64,000 nucleotides of DNA from Halomonas eurihalina (GCF_008274785.1 NZ_VTPU01000011.1:62001-126000), one strand, 5' to 3'. Shown: positions 26,766 to 38,481, numbered from the stretch's first letter. The notes: generated by a model not told the origin, from the letters alone. Numbers and translations are program-made.

Positions 26766-26782
26766 ATGCCGTGAAACGGCAT
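26766..26782. promoter_or_regulatory. Palindrome upstream of fabA (possible operator)
   Basis: A perfect dyad, ATGCCGT-GAA-ACGGCAT, lies 30 bases before the fabA start in a 208-base gap. Its position suits a repressor or activator of the unsaturated fatty-acid genes, as FabR and DesT act in other species. The sequence does not clearly match the FabR or DesT consensus I recall, so the binding protein is unknown. Confidence 0.45.
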
Positions 26783-26811
26783 ACAGTAATCTCGACTCTC
26801 GGAACGATTCA

Positions 26812-27327
26812 GTGACCAAGCAACATTCCTTTGATCGCGAAGCACTGCTGGCATGCAGCCGTGGCGAGCTGTTTGGCCCCGGCAACGCCCAACTGCCGGC
26901 ACCCAACATGCTGATGCTCGATCGCATCGCACACATCCACGAAGAGGGTGGCGAATACGGCAAGGGCGAAGTGATCGCCGAGCTGGATATCCACCCGGAC
27001 CTATGGTTCTTCGATTGCCATTTTCCCGGCGACCCGGTGATGCCGGGCTGCCTCGGCCTCGACGCCATGTGGCAGCTGGTCGGCTTCTACCTGGGCTGGC
27101 TAGGCCACCCGGGGCGCGGCCGTGCCCTGGGCTGTGGCGAGGTCAAGTTCAGTGGTCAGATTCACCCCGATGCCAAGAGGGTGACCTACCGTATCAACAT
27201 CAAGCGCATCATCACCCGGCGCCTGATTCTGGGCATGGCCGACGGCACTCTGGCTGTCGATGGCCGCGACATCTATCAGGCCAATGACCTGCGGGTCGGC
27301 CTGTTCACCTCCACCGCGAATTTCTGA
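26812..27327 (+). CDS. fabA: 3-hydroxydecanoyl-[ACP] dehydratase/isomerase
   Basis: A 171-residue homodimeric enzyme, the same length as E. coli FabA (172). It dehydrates 3-hydroxydecanoyl-ACP and isomerises trans-2- to cis-3-decenoyl-ACP, the branch point for unsaturated fatty acids. The active-site His70 is in [15 protein letters not shown] and Asp84 in [16 protein letters not shown]. The start is GTG at 26812, fixed by the family N-terminus and by the lack of an upstream in-frame ATG. fabB follows after 13 bases in an operon. Confidence 0.97.
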   Translation: MTKQHSFDREALLACSRGELFGPGNAQLPAPNMLMLDRIAHIHEEGGEYGKGEVIAELDIHPDLWFFDCHFPGDPVMPGCLGLDAMWQLVGFYLGWLGHPGRGRALGCGEVKFSGQIHPDAKRVTYRINIKRIITRRLILGMADGTLAVDGRDIYQANDLRVGLFTSTANF

Positions 27328-27340
27328 TCAGGAGGCTCCC

Positions 27341-28555
27341 ATGCGACGAGTGGTAGTCACCGGCCTGGGCATCGTGTCCTGCCTGGGCAACGACGCACAA
27401 CAGGTTCTCGAGGCGCTACGCCTGGGGCGGTCAGGCATTCGCTTCAAGGACGACTACGCCGAACGTGGCTTCCGCAGCCAGGTCGCCGGCGTTGTCGACA
27501 TCGACCTGGAAACCTTGGTCGACCGCAAGCTGCGCCGCTTCATGGGCGACGCGGCCGCCTATGCCTATGTCTCCATGGCCCAGGCCATCGAGGATTCAGG
27601 CCTGGCACCGGATCAGGTCTCCAACGAGCGCACCGGCCTGATCGCCGGTTCCGGCGGCGCCTCCAGCGCCAACCAGGTGGAGGCCGCCGATGTCATGCGC
27701 GAGAAGGGCCTACGCCGCGTCGGACCCTATCGCGTTACCCGCACCATGGGCAGCACCGTCTCGGCCTGCCTGGCCACGCCCTTCCAGATCAAGGGCGTCA
27801 ACTACTCGATCTCATCGGCCTGCGCTACCTCGGCCCACTGCATCGGCAACGCCATGGAGCAGATCCAGCTCGGCAAGCAGGATGTGGTTTTCGCCGGCGG
27901 CGGCGAGGAAGAGCACTGGACGCTGTCCTGTCTGTTCGACGCCATGGGCGCGCTGTCGACCCAGTACAACGAGTCCCCCGAGTTGGCCTCCCGCCCTTAT
28001 GACCAGGCCCGCGACGGCTTCGTCATTGCCGGCGGCGGCGGCATGCTGGTACTCGAGGAACTGGAACACGCCAAGGCCCGCGGCGCCAAGATCTATGCCG
28101 AGCTGGTCGGTTACGGCGCGACCTCCGACGGCCATGACATGGTCGCCCCCTCCGGGGAAGGCGCGGTGCGCTGCATGCGCCAGGCATTGGCCACTGTGGA
28201 TGGCGATATCGACTACATCAACACTCATGGCACCTCCACACCAGTGGGCGATGTGGCCGAACTCAAGGCCGTGCGCGAAGTCTTCGGCGATACCACGCCG
28301 GCAATGAGCTCTACCAAGTCGTTGACCGGCCACTCGCTGGGTGCCACCGGGGTGCAGGAAACCATCTACTCGCTGTTGATGATGGAACACGACTTCATCG
28401 CCGCCTCGGCCAACGTGGACAATCTCGACGAGCAGGCCGCCGGCTTCGATATCGTCACCGAACGGCGCGACGCCTCGCTGGAGCGCGTGCTCTCCAACAG
28501 CTTCGGATTCGGCGGCACCAACGCCTGTCTGGTGCTGCAGCGATATCGCGACTGA
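27341..28555 (+). CDS. fabB: Beta-ketoacyl-[ACP] synthase I
   Basis: A 404-residue condensing enzyme that elongates cis-3-decenoyl-ACP, working with FabA in unsaturated fatty-acid synthesis. The nucleophile Cys161 is in [15 protein letters not shown]; the catalytic histidines lie in [13 protein letters not shown] and [11 protein letters not shown], and [10 protein letters not shown] closes the active site. AGGAGG lies 7 bases before the ATG at 27341; a longer frame starting at 27260 lies inside fabA. A strong intrinsic terminator follows. Confidence 0.97.
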   Translation: MRRVVVTGLGIVSCLGNDAQQVLEALRLGRSGIRFKDDYAERGFRSQVAGVVDIDLETLVDRKLRRFMGDAAAYAYVSMAQAIEDSGLAPDQVSNERTGLIAGSGGASSANQVEAADVMREKGLRRVGPYRVTRTMGSTVSACLATPFQIKGVNYSISSACATSAHCIGNAMEQIQLGKQDVVFAGGGEEEHWTLSCLFDAMGALSTQYNESPELASRPYDQARDGFVIAGGGGMLVLEELEHAKARGAKIYAELVGYGATSDGHDMVAPSGEGAVRCMRQALATVDGDIDYINTHGTSTPVGDVAELKAVREVFGDTTPAMSSTKSLTGHSLGATGVQETIYSLLMMEHDFIAASANVDNLDEQAAGFDIVTERRDASLERVLSNSFGFGGTNACLVLQRYRD

Positions 28556-28586
28556 CGCTCATGATGCTGAAATCAGCATGACGTAA

Positions 28587-28621
28587 CGAAGAGGACGCCC
28601 CAGGGCGTCCTCTTCGTTTTT
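28587..28621 (+). terminator. Intrinsic terminator of fabAB
   Basis: A perfect 14-bp stem (CGAAGAGGACGCCC with GGGCGTCCTCTTCG), with at most a 2-4 base loop, is followed by TTTTT. It starts 31 bases after the fabB stop. A second small hairpin, ATGCTGA-AA-TCAGCAT at 28564-28579, lies just before it. Confidence 0.93.
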
Positions 28622-28637
28622 CGGCTCTCGTCTGACG

Positions 28638-29405
28638 TCAGCCCGGCTGGATTTCGCCGTCAGAGGAGGCCTGGCGTTCGTCGCGCGGCCGCGGCACCTC
28701 GGAGATCTCGGCGAGTTGCGCCTCGATCCAGGCCTCGGTCTCGGCCAGCACCTCTTCCGCGCTGCGCCCGACGGTCTCGATGGGTTCGCCGACCACCAGC
28801 GTCAAACGCCCCGGGCGCTTGACCCAATGATGCCCCGGCCAACGCTCACCGGCGTTGTGGGCCACCGGCACCACCGGCATGCCGGCCCGGCAGGCGATCA
28901 CTGCCCCGCTCTTGTTGTAGCGTCGCCGCTGGCCCGGCTCGACTCGGGTGCCCTCCGGGAAGATCAACACCGAAAGCCCTTCCTCGAGACGCTGCTTGCC
29001 TTGGGTCAGCACCTGCTTCATGGCACGAGCAGGCTTGGAGCGATCCAGCGCGATGGGATGCAGCAGGCGCAGCCCCCAGCCGAAGATCGGGATATTGAGC
29101 AGCTCCTTCTTGAGCACCGTGCATACCGGCGGCTTGAGCAACTGCAGGTAGACCGTCTCCCACTCGCACTGATGATTGGCCAGCAGGACACAGGGGCCGT
29201 CGGGCAGGCGCTCGCGGCCACGCACGTCGTAGCGCACGCCACAGACCAGCCGGAACCAGGCGATGATGAAGTGGTTGTAGAGGTTGAGCAGGCGATAGCG
29301 GCTCGCCAGCGGCAGGAAGGGGGCGGGCGGCAGGAACAGCACGCCGCAGATGAGCATGGCCAGAAAATAGCCGATATAAAACACCGTGCTACGAATCACA
29401 TTCAT
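28638..29405 (-). CDS. PlsC-type 1-acyl-sn-glycerol-3-phosphate acyltransferase
   Basis: A 255-residue membrane-anchored acyltransferase. An N-terminal hydrophobic segment (VFYIGYFLAMLICGVLFL) precedes acyltransferase block I, ANHQCEWETV (the HX4E variant of HX4D common in this group), and block III, IFPEGTR. It transfers a fatty acyl chain to lysophosphatidate or a related lysophospholipid at the inner membrane. Its ATG overlaps the stop of the upstream RmlD-like gene (ATGA), so the two form an operon. An E. coli plsC-type housekeeping role is possible, but many species carry several paralogues. Confidence 0.88.
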   Translation of the reverse strand: MNVIRSTVFYIGYFLAMLICGVLFLPPAPFLPLASRYRLLNLYNHFIIAWFRLVCGVRYDVRGRERLPDGPCVLLANHQCEWETVYLQLLKPPVCTVLKKELLNIPIFGWGLRLLHPIALDRSKPARAMKQVLTQGKQRLEEGLSVLIFPEGTRVEPGQRRRYNKSGAVIACRAGMPVVPVAHNAGERWPGHHWVKRPGRLTLVVGEPIETVGRSAEEVLAETEAWIEAQLAEISEVPRPRDERQASSDGEIQPG

Positions 29406-30295
29406 GCTTTCCCGGACTCCTCTTCCGTGCCAGCTTCCTCATCCCTCGCCAGACACCACAGGTCCAGCATGCGCCCCACCTCAAGTCGCCAGGGTTTCTG
29501 GTGGACGCCGAAAACCTCCAGCACGCGACGGCAGTTGAGCACCCGGCGCAACGGCTGATCATGGTGATGGCTCAGCGCCTTGACGCTACCCAGCTCGACC
29601 GACTCGCCGCGCCCCTCGAGACGCGTGGCCAGTTGGGTACGAACCATCGAGACGAAGGTATAGGCGCTGACCGGCTCCGTACCGGCCAGGTGATAGCTGC
29701 CCCAGGCATCGGCGCCGCAATGTTGCTGCTGCAGCATGCCGATCAGCGCCATGGCCACGGCATCGGAAGACGTGGGGCAGAAGATAACGTCCGAGGCGGC
29801 ACGCACCTCCTCACCATTCGCCAGGCTGTCGAGCAATTCGCCGAGCCAGGCATGGCTGCCCTCCAGGGCGAAAAGCGGCCCGACTCGCACGATCAGGTGA
29901 CGAGGCAACTCGGCACGAATACGCTCGCCCGTACTCACCAGGCGTCTCAGGCCATCATCCCGGGGCTGGGGCACCACATGCTCATCGATGACCCCTTCGA
30001 AGCCTTCCTCGTAGAGCTGGTCGGAAACGCACCAGACCAAGGGGACATCGCGCTCACGACAGGCCTGCATGCAGGCTTCCACGGCTTCGGCATGCGCCGT
30101 CACCGAGGCCGGATCGGCACTGATCGGATGCGACAGCGGCGGGATGATCAGAGCGTCGGGGGCGACTTCATCAAGGCGTTCGGGCGCCAGGCCCAGTCTG
30201 GGTTCGATGACCAGCTCGACATCGCTGCGCCGGTTACTTTCGCGGGCCAGCGCCAGGCTAAGACAGTGACCGGCGTCCAGTATCAGTAACTTCAC
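29402..30295 (-). CDS. RmlD-like sugar-nucleotide-binding NAD(P) protein
   Basis: A 297-residue protein of the RmlD_sub_bind (extended SDR) group: VKLLILDAGHCLSLALARE at the N-terminus, VWCVSDQLYEEG in place of the usual 'xSTDxVFdG', and a C-terminal substrate domain. The strict YxxxK pair and the classical GxxGxxG loop are poorly kept, so it may not be a dTDP-rhamnose reductase. The start is GTG at 30295, supported by AAGGAG 7 bases upstream; an ATG seven codons earlier (30316) has no site. It overlaps the acyltransferase gene by 4 bases. Function unknown. Confidence 0.75.
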   Translation of the reverse strand: MKLLILDAGHCLSLALARESNRRSDVELVIEPRLGLAPERLDEVAPDALIIPPLSHPISADPASVTAHAEAVEACMQACRERDVPLVWCVSDQLYEEGFEGVIDEHVVPQPRDDGLRRLVSTGERIRAELPRHLIVRVGPLFALEGSHAWLGELLDSLANGEEVRAASDVIFCPTSSDAVAMALIGMLQQQHCGADAWGSYHLAGTEPVSAYTFVSMVRTQLATRLEGRGESVELGSVKALSHHHDQPLRRVLNCRRVLEVFGVHQKPWRLEVGRMLDLWCLARDEEAGTEEESGKA

Positions 30296-30468
30296 GGCGG
30301 CTCCTTGCTCGATCATGGGATGACCGCGTCACATCACGCGCCCTGGCGAATGGCGCATTGGCGGTCCAAGGCCCCGCATTTTACACGATCTCCCGGAGAC
30401 ACGCGGCCACTTCATCGACGCTCGTCCTCCATCCGCCGCCGAGAGGGTGTTCGCCCCTGATGCGACCC

Positions 30469-30499
30469 TTGACCTCAACCATGCTTGAGGATCTATAAA
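30469..30499 (+). promoter_or_regulatory. MerR/SoxR-type promoter (19-bp spacer) before the N-acetyltransferase gene
   Basis: A -35 box TTGACC (30469-30474) and a -10 box TATAAA (30494-30499) are separated by 19 bases, the over-long spacer typical of MerR-family-activated promoters. A perfect dyad CCTCAA-N6-TTGAGG (30473-30490) occupies it. The arms are identical to those of the SoxR box (CCTCAAGTTAACTTGAGG as I recall it); the central six bases differ. Transcription would start near 30506, which excludes the TTG start at 30485 and supports the ATG at 30539. Confidence 0.72.
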
Positions 30500-30538
30500 C
30501 TGGCGTATCACTCGACCCAGTCCCAGGAGGCATGCCAG

Positions 30539-31705
30539 ATGTCACAGTCCATCGATTCCATTGACGGCAACCGATCACACCATGCACCGGCCCAGAACCA
30601 ATATGCCAACCCGGGCAAGGCCAGCACAACGAAACGGGCCTTGCTGCTGGGTTACGCGCCCCAGACTCTGGAGGCGCTGCGCGATGAGCTGACCGAGCTC
30701 GGTGTCGCAACGGGCGGTACGGCATCGCTCGTCTCCCTCGAGAGTCCCGAGTTCGACGTCGCACTTCATGCCCCTGGCACCTCCTCGGCCGAACGCCGCC
30801 AGGCCCGCGAACTCCTCGGATCACACGCATCGCTCATCGAGGCCCCGGCAGCGCTCGCCGTTTCCCGGGCCGCCTCGGCCCTCGAAGGCGAAGCACCGCC
30901 CACCATCGACCTGGACGCCTACTGCACACGAATCGGCTATCGGGGCCCCCAGGAGGCGACCTTCCACACTCTGGCGGCCTTGCAGGAACAGCACCCCGCC
31001 GCCATCGCCTTCGAGAACCTTGATGTCCTGCTGGACAAGGGCATCGACCTGGCGCCCGAACACATCGATGCCAAGCTGATCGACGGCCAGCGCGGCGGCT
31101 ACTGCTTCGAGCACAATGCACTCTTCAAGCGCGCCCTCACGGCCATGGGCTTCCAGGTGGACGGGTTGATCGCGCGCGTGCTCTGGCAGGCTCCGGCGGG
31201 CAGCGCTCCCAACCTGCCGACCCACATGGCGCTGCGCGTCTGGCTGGACGATACCCCCTGGCTGGTCGACGTCGGCTTCGGCGGCAACATGCCCACGACG
31301 CCGCTCGACATGACCACCAGCGCGCCACAGCCGACGCCCCATGGGCTCTACCGAGTGCTCCCCTTCGGCGATGGCTGGCGGCTGCAGGTATGGATCGAGG
31401 ATCGCTGGCGTTCTCTCTATGAGCTGGCACCAACACCGCAGCTCGACATCGACTACGAACTGCCCAATTGGTACACCGCCACGCATTCCAGCTCGCACTT
31501 CCGGTATCACCTGACGGTGGCGCTCAGCACCCCGGAGGCACGCTACAGCCTGGCGGATCGGCGACTCACGGTACGCACGACCGACGGCCAGCAGACACGT
31601 ACCCTGCTGGACGCCGACGGCCTGGCACGCACCCTCCACGAAACCTTCGGCCTGGCCGTCAGTCCCGACTGGCGGCCGCTGCTCGAGCGCATTGCCGAGA
31701 GCTGA
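30539..31705 (+). CDS. Arylamine N-acetyltransferase with N-terminal extension
   Basis: A 388-residue protein. Residues from about 120 to the end are a complete arylamine N-acetyltransferase domain with the catalytic triad Cys189 (DGQRGGYCFEHN), His229 (LPTHMALRV) and Asp244 (VDVGFGGN); it transfers acetyl from acetyl-CoA to arylamines and hydrazines. Normal enzymes have about 260-285 residues. The first 115 residues are extra: a polar leader and then an alpha/beta stretch (KRALLLGYAPQTLEALRDEL...) that loosely resembles a degenerate receiver-like fold. AGGAGG lies 8 bases before the ATG. The promoter with a 19-bp spacer upstream suggests induction by a MerR-type sensor, perhaps to redox-active or aromatic compounds. 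Confidence 0.88.
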   Translation: MSQSIDSIDGNRSHHAPAQNQYANPGKASTTKRALLLGYAPQTLEALRDELTELGVATGGTASLVSLESPEFDVALHAPGTSSAERRQARELLGSHASLIEAPAALAVSRAASALEGEAPPTIDLDAYCTRIGYRGPQEATFHTLAALQEQHPAAIAFENLDVLLDKGIDLAPEHIDAKLIDGQRGGYCFEHNALFKRALTAMGFQVDGLIARVLWQAPAGSAPNLPTHMALRVWLDDTPWLVDVGFGGNMPTTPLDMTTSAPQPTPHGLYRVLPFGDGWRLQVWIEDRWRSLYELAPTPQLDIDYELPNWYTATHSSSHFRYHLTVALSTPEARYSLADRRLTVRTTDGQQTRTLLDADGLARTLHETFGLAVSPDWRPLLERIAES

Positions 31706-31728
31706 ATGGCGCTGGCACGCCGGACAGC

Positions 31729-31756
31729 GAAACGCCCCGTCGAAGCGGGGCGTTTC
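31729..31756. terminator. Hairpin between convergent NAT and ssb genes
   Basis: An 11-bp perfect stem (GAAACGCCCCG with CGGGGCGTTTC) around a short TCGAAG loop lies 23 bases after the N-acetyltransferase stop and 35 bases after the ssb stop on the other strand. T runs are short on both sides; it probably serves both genes. Confidence 0.75.
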
Positions 31757-31791
31757 CTGGGTCATGACAACTCCCCGACGAAGGGGATGCC

Positions 31792-32382
31792 TTAGAACGG
31801 GATCTCGTCGTCGAAATCATCGAAGCTGCCCGGATCCGGAGCGCCGTAGTTACCACCCTGCTGGCCGCCCTGGTTGGGGGCCGGCTGCTGCTGCGGAGGA
31901 CGCTGCGGCTGACCACCACCATAGTTGCCACCCTGCTGCTGTGGCGGTTGCTGCGGCTGGCCACCGAAGCCACCCTGCTGTTGCTGCTGGGGCTGAGGCT
32001 GGCCGCCACCGAAACCGCCCTGCGGGGCGCCGCCCATCTCACCACCGCGCGAGTCGAGCATCTGCATGTCGTTGGCGACGATCTCGGTGCTGTAACGGTC
32101 CTGACCGTTCTGATCCTGCCACTTGCGAGTCTGCAGGCGCCCCTCGATATACACCTTGGAGCCCTTGCGCAGGTACTGCTGGGAAATCTCGGCCAGCTTG
32201 TTGAACATCACCACCCGGTGCCACTCGGTACGTTCCTGACGCTGACCGCTCTGACGGTCGGTCCAGGTATCGGTGGTTGCCAGGTTGAGGTTGGCCACCG
32301 CGGTACCGGAGGGCGTGAAGCGCACTTCCGGGTCCTGCCCGAGGTTGCCGATGAGTATGACCTTGTTGACGCCACGGGCCAT
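31792..32382 (-). CDS. ssb: Single-stranded DNA-binding protein
   Basis: A 196-residue protein. Residues 1-110 form the OB fold ([34 protein letters not shown]), which coats single-stranded DNA in replication and repair. A Gly/Gln/Pro-rich disordered linker of about 70 residues follows, with QQQQQ and QQPPQQQ runs, and the conserved acidic tip DFDDEIPF recruits partner proteins. AAGGAG precedes the ATG. It lies downstream of the MFS gene and close to uvrA, the usual gammaproteobacterial neighbourhood. Confidence 0.97.
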   Translation of the reverse strand: MARGVNKVILIGNLGQDPEVRFTPSGTAVANLNLATTDTWTDRQSGQRQERTEWHRVVMFNKLAEISQQYLRKGSKVYIEGRLQTRKWQDQNGQDRYSTEIVANDMQMLDSRGGEMGGAPQGGFGGGQPQPQQQQQGGFGGQPQQPPQQQGGNYGGGQPQRPPQQQPAPNQGGQQGGNYGAPDPGSFDDFDDEIPF

Positions 32383-32475
32383 GGTTGACTCCTTATCGAA
32401 TGCGTAGTGCTGCGGATTCCTTGGCGCCGGTACACCGGCACCACCATCATGTCAGGGTCTCACGACCCGGCGGGT

Positions 32476-33870
32476 TCAAACACCGTCCTGTTTCTCGCCC
32501 CGGGCGACCAGTGCCGCCAGGGCCTGCTCATCGAGATGCTGACGGTCGACCTTGAGGTAGGCCAGCTGTTCCTCGGGTACCACCATCACGTCCTCGACCC
32601 CGGCGACATCGGCGAACTTCGCCATCAGGGTGTCCAGGGCGTCGTCGCGATGTCGCTCGTCCAGTGCGACCACTTCACTGGAAAGATGCCGTGGCGGCGC
32701 CATGCCGACCATCAGTACCAGCCAGACGCCTCCCAGCATGGCACATCCCGCGAATACTGCGGAGAGCCCCCACTGCTGGGACAACCAGCCCCCCAGCACG
32801 CCGCCCAGGAAGGCCCCCAGGAACTGGCTGGTGGAGTAGAGCCCCATCGCCGTTCCCTTGGCGCCGGCCGGCGCCAGCTTGCTGAGCATCGACGGTAGGG
32901 TGGCCTCGAGCAGGTTGAAGGCGGTGAAGAACACCAGCAACCAGACCAGCAGGCCACGCAGCCCCTCGGCGAAGCCGGCCAGGCCGATCAGGCTCAGGGT
33001 GATCGCCATGATGGCGCCCAGGCACATGGTCTTCATCCGGCGTTGTTTCTCGGCCACGATCACCAGCGGTACCATGGCGACGAAGGCCGCCGCCATGACG
33101 CCGAGGTACACCCAACCATGTTGCGCACTCTCGATCCCGGCATCGACCAGACGGAATGGCACGGCGATGAAGATCGCCATCAAAATAAGATGCAGGGAAA
33201 AGATCGAGACATCCATACGCCACAGGTCGACCCGCCCGAGGATACTGGCGAGCTGGCCGCGGTCCAGTCCCACATCGCGATGACGGCTGCGCCGAGGGGC
33301 TGGCGGCACCAACTTCCACAGCACGGCCAGCCCCACGGCGGAGAGGCCGGCGGTGAACCAGAACACGCCGGTCAGGCCGAAGTGTGCCGAGACCAGCGGC
33401 CCCAGCACCATGGCCACGGCAAAGGCCACGCCGATCGACAGGCCGATAGTGGCCATGGCCGCGGTGCGTACCTGCTCGCGGGTCTGGTCGGCCAATAATG
33501 CCATGATCGCCGCCGCCACTGCGCCACTGCCTTGCAGGCAGCGCCCGAGGATGATGCCGGCGATGCTATCGGCCTGGGCCGCCACCAGGCTGCCGATCAT
33601 GAACAGACAGAGCCCGAAGGCAATGACCGGCTTGCGCCCGATACGGTCGGAGACCAGACCAAACGGGATCTGCAGAGCGGCCTGGGTCAGGCCGTAGATG
33701 CCGAGCGCCAGGCCGACCAGCAACGGTGTCGCACCGCTCAGGTTCTCGGCGTGCAGCGCCAGCACCGGCAGCACCATGAACAACCCCAGCATTCTCGAGG
33801 CGTAAAGCCCCGCCAGGCCGGCAATGGCACGGCGCTCGGAAGCCAACAGCAGTCCAGAGACCTTTCGCAT
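32476..33870 (-). CDS. MFS transporter, YajR-like
   Basis: A 464-residue major facilitator with 12 membrane helices. It shows SRMLGLFMVLPVLALHA in helix 1, GLVSDRIGRKP (the conserved loop 2-3 motif) and GRCLQGSGAVAAA. The C-terminal 70 residues form a soluble domain (DTLMAKFADVAGVEDVMVV ... LAYLKVDRQHLDEQALAAL) with the alpha/beta pattern of the YAM domain of E. coli YajR (454 residues). The substrate is unknown. The start at 33870 is preferred to an ATG at 33918 because a TAGAAT -10 box overlaps the latter. ssb follows on the same strand after 93 bases; uvrA is divergent. Confidence 0.85.
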   Translation of the reverse strand: MRKVSGLLLASERRAIAGLAGLYASRMLGLFMVLPVLALHAENLSGATPLLVGLALGIYGLTQAALQIPFGLVSDRIGRKPVIAFGLCLFMIGSLVAAQADSIAGIILGRCLQGSGAVAAAIMALLADQTREQVRTAAMATIGLSIGVAFAVAMVLGPLVSAHFGLTGVFWFTAGLSAVGLAVLWKLVPPAPRRSRHRDVGLDRGQLASILGRVDLWRMDVSIFSLHLILMAIFIAVPFRLVDAGIESAQHGWVYLGVMAAAFVAMVPLVIVAEKQRRMKTMCLGAIMAITLSLIGLAGFAEGLRGLLVWLLVFFTAFNLLEATLPSMLSKLAPAGAKGTAMGLYSTSQFLGAFLGGVLGGWLSQQWGLSAVFAGCAMLGGVWLVLMVGMAPPRHLSSEVVALDERHRDDALDTLMAKFADVAGVEDVMVVPEEQLAYLKVDRQHLDEQALAALVARGEKQDGV

Positions 33871-33918
33871 AGGAATCGCGTTTCCGTGAACGGGCTGGCG
33901 CCCTTGAATGGACCGCAT

Positions 33919-33924
33919 ATTCTA
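33919..33924 (-). promoter_or_regulatory. -10 box TAGAAT for the MFS gene
   Basis: On the minus strand TAGAAT lies about 50 bases before the ATG at 33870, with no good -35 hexamer at 17 bases. It overlaps the more distal ATG (33916-33918), so that codon would be at or before the transcript start. This supports the inner start. Confidence 0.4.
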
Positions 33925-33967
33925 GCCGTTCGTCACCACCCGGGGAAAGCCAAAGCGAAGTAGGGCT

Positions 33968-33997
33968 TTGCCGGGGCCACGAGCGGCCACGTATAAT
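33968..33997 (+). promoter_or_regulatory. Sigma70-type promoter for uvrA
   Basis: TTGCCG (33968-33973), an 18-base spacer and a perfect TATAAT (33992-33997) lie 30 bases before the uvrA ATG. No CTGT-N8-ACAG LexA box is visible between uvrA and the MFS gene. Confidence 0.65.
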
Positions 33998-34027
33998 CGA
34001 ACTTTTGCCGCGTCTCGCGAGGTGGGA

Positions 34028-36895
<2,868 letters not shown>

Positions 36896-36925
36896 GCCGG
36901 GCGCGAAGCTCAAACGAGTGACCCG

Positions 36926-36946
36926 AGCTCGTAGCTCGTAGCTCGT
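36926..36946. repeat. Three tandem AGCTCGT heptamers after uvrA
   Basis: Three exact tandem copies of AGCTCGT lie at 36926-36946, 30 bases after the uvrA stop. They are embedded in about 130 bases of GAGC/GCGAGC-rich low-complexity sequence that begins inside the last codons of uvrA. It has no coding potential. Confidence 0.7.
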
Positions 36947-36995
36947 CTTCCAGGCGCGTAGCGCCGCTCTTCCAGCTCCCGGCGAAGCCGGGCGT

Positions 36996-37029
36996 AAAAA
37001 AAACCGGCTCCCCTCGGGGAGCCGGTTTT
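36996..37029. terminator. Bidirectional terminator between uvrA and rplQ
   Basis: A perfect 10-bp stem (CCGGCTCCCC with GGGGAGCCGG) is flanked by an A8 run on the left and TTTT on the right. It therefore acts as an intrinsic terminator for uvrA on the plus strand and for the alpha operon on the minus strand; the rplQ stop is 30 bases away. Confidence 0.95.
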
Positions 37030-37059
37030 CGTACCGGTCTTGGTCGCGCGACGCGAGGA

Positions 37060-37443
37060 TCAGTCCTCGGCGGCTTCCTCGACGACCGGACGGTCGACCA
37101 ATTCGACGTAGGCCATGGGGGCGTTGTCGCCGGTGCGGAAACCGCACTTCAGTACCCGGACGTAACCGCCCGGGCGCTCGGCGTAACGCGGACCCAGCTC
37201 GTTGAAGAGCTTGCCGACCGTTTCCTTGGAGCGGGTACGGCTGAAGGCCAGACGCCGGTTGGCGACGCTGTCCTGCTTGGCCAGGGTGATCAGCGGCTCG
37301 ATATGACGACGCAGCTCCTTGGCCTTGGGCAGGGTTGTCTTGATCACTTCGTGCTCGACCAGCGACACGCACATGTTCTTGAACATGGCCTGACGATGTG
37401 AGCTGGTGCGATTCAGGTGACGACCACTCTTACGATGACGCAT
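37060..37443 (-). CDS. rplQ: 50S ribosomal protein L17
   Basis: A 127-residue ribosomal protein, the last gene of the alpha operon. It begins [17 protein letters not shown], a signature of bacterial L17, and has the usual length (127 in E. coli). The protein sits near the peptide exit tunnel of the large subunit. It follows rpoA by 39 bases and is closed by the terminator at 36996-37029. Confidence 0.98.
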   Translation of the reverse strand: MRHRKSGRHLNRTSSHRQAMFKNMCVSLVEHEVIKTTLPKAKELRRHIEPLITLAKQDSVANRRLAFSRTRSKETVGKLFNELGPRYAERPGGYVRVLKCGFRTGDNAPMAYVELVDRPVVEEAAED

Positions 37444-37482
37444 GGTTGTGATTCCTTACCAAACTGGGACTCGAGTCGACGC

Positions 37483-38481
37483 TCACGCGGAGGCCTTGTC
37501 GTCCTTCAGGCTAGCGGGTGGCCAATTTTCCAGCCGCATACCGAGGGACAGACCGCGGGCGGCCAACACGTCCTTGATCTCGTTCAACGACTTCTTGCCG
37601 AGGTTCGGGGTCTTCAGCAGCTCCACCTCGGTGCGCTGGATCAGGTCCCCGATGTAATAGATATTCTCGGCCTTCAGACAGTTGGCGCTGCGAACGGTCA
37701 ACTCGAGATCGTCCACGGGGCGCAGCAGGATCGGATCGATATGATCCTCTTCCTCCTCGACTTCCTGTTCCTTGTCGGCTTCCAGGTCGACGAACGCTGC
37801 CAGCTGCTCTTGCAGGATGGTGGCGCTGCGACGGATCGCCTCTTCCGGATCCAGGGTACCGTCGGTTTCCAGATCGATGATCAGCTTGTCGAGGTCGGTG
37901 CGCTGTTCAACACGCGCCGCTTCGACGGAATAGGAAACGCGACGCACGGGGCTGAAGGTCGCATCCAGCTGCAGGCGGCCGATGGCGCGAGACTCATCGT
38001 CGGCATCGCCACGCACGTCGGCCGGCTCGTAGCCACGGCCACGCGCGATCTTGAGCTGCATCTTCAGCTCGGCACCCTCGTTGACGTGGGCGATGATGTG
38101 CTCGGGATTGACGACCTCGACATCATGGTCGAGGGCGATGTCGCCCGCAGTCACAACGGCCGGGCCCTGCTTGTTCAGCGAGAGCACCGCCTCGTCGCGG
38201 CTATGCATCTTGATCGCCACGTCCTTGAGGTTCAGGAGGATTTCGATGACATCTTCCTGGACACCCTCGATCGCGCTGTACTCATGGTCGACACCGGCAA
38301 TCTCGACCTCAACCACGGCACAGCCGGGCATGGACGAGAGCAGGATACGACGCAGTGCATTCCCCAGCGTGTGGCCGAAACCACGCTCGAAGGGTTCGAG
38401 CACGATCTTCGCGTGGTGTGCGCTGATCTCTTCGACCTTGATATCGCGAGGACGGAGAAACTCTGTCACTGAACGCTGCAT
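37483..38481 (-). CDS. rpoA: RNA polymerase alpha subunit
   Basis: A 332-residue subunit. The N-terminal domain ([19 protein letters not shown]) drives dimerisation and assembly of beta and beta'; the C-terminal domain (about 250-325, with the helix-hairpin-helix region [19 protein letters not shown]) contacts UP elements and activators. The linker is acidic ([10 protein letters not shown]). The length is close to the E. coli 329. An 82-base gap with a hairpin separates it from rpsD upstream. Confidence 0.98.
   Translation of the reverse strand: MQRSVTEFLRPRDIKVEEISAHHAKIVLEPFERGFGHTLGNALRRILLSSMPGCAVVEVEIAGVDHEYSAIEGVQEDVIEILLNLKDVAIKMHSRDEAVLSLNKQGPAVVTAGDIALDHDVEVVNPEHIIAHVNEGAELKMQLKIARGRGYEPADVRGDADDESRAIGRLQLDATFSPVRRVSYSVEAARVEQRTDLDKLIIDLETDGTLDPEEAIRRSATILQEQLAAFVDLEADKEQEVEEEEDHIDPILLRPVDDLELTVRSANCLKAENIYYIGDLIQRTEVELLKTPNLGKKSLNEIKDVLAARGLSLGMRLENWPPASLKDDKASA

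Noticed and set aside
30485-30538. An upstream TTG start for the arylamine N-acetyltransferase
   Set aside because: The codon lies inside the operator between the -35 and -10 boxes, upstream of the expected transcript start.
32479-32899. A plus-strand frame opposite the MFS gene
   Set aside because: It is antisense to a clear transporter and has no recognisable features.
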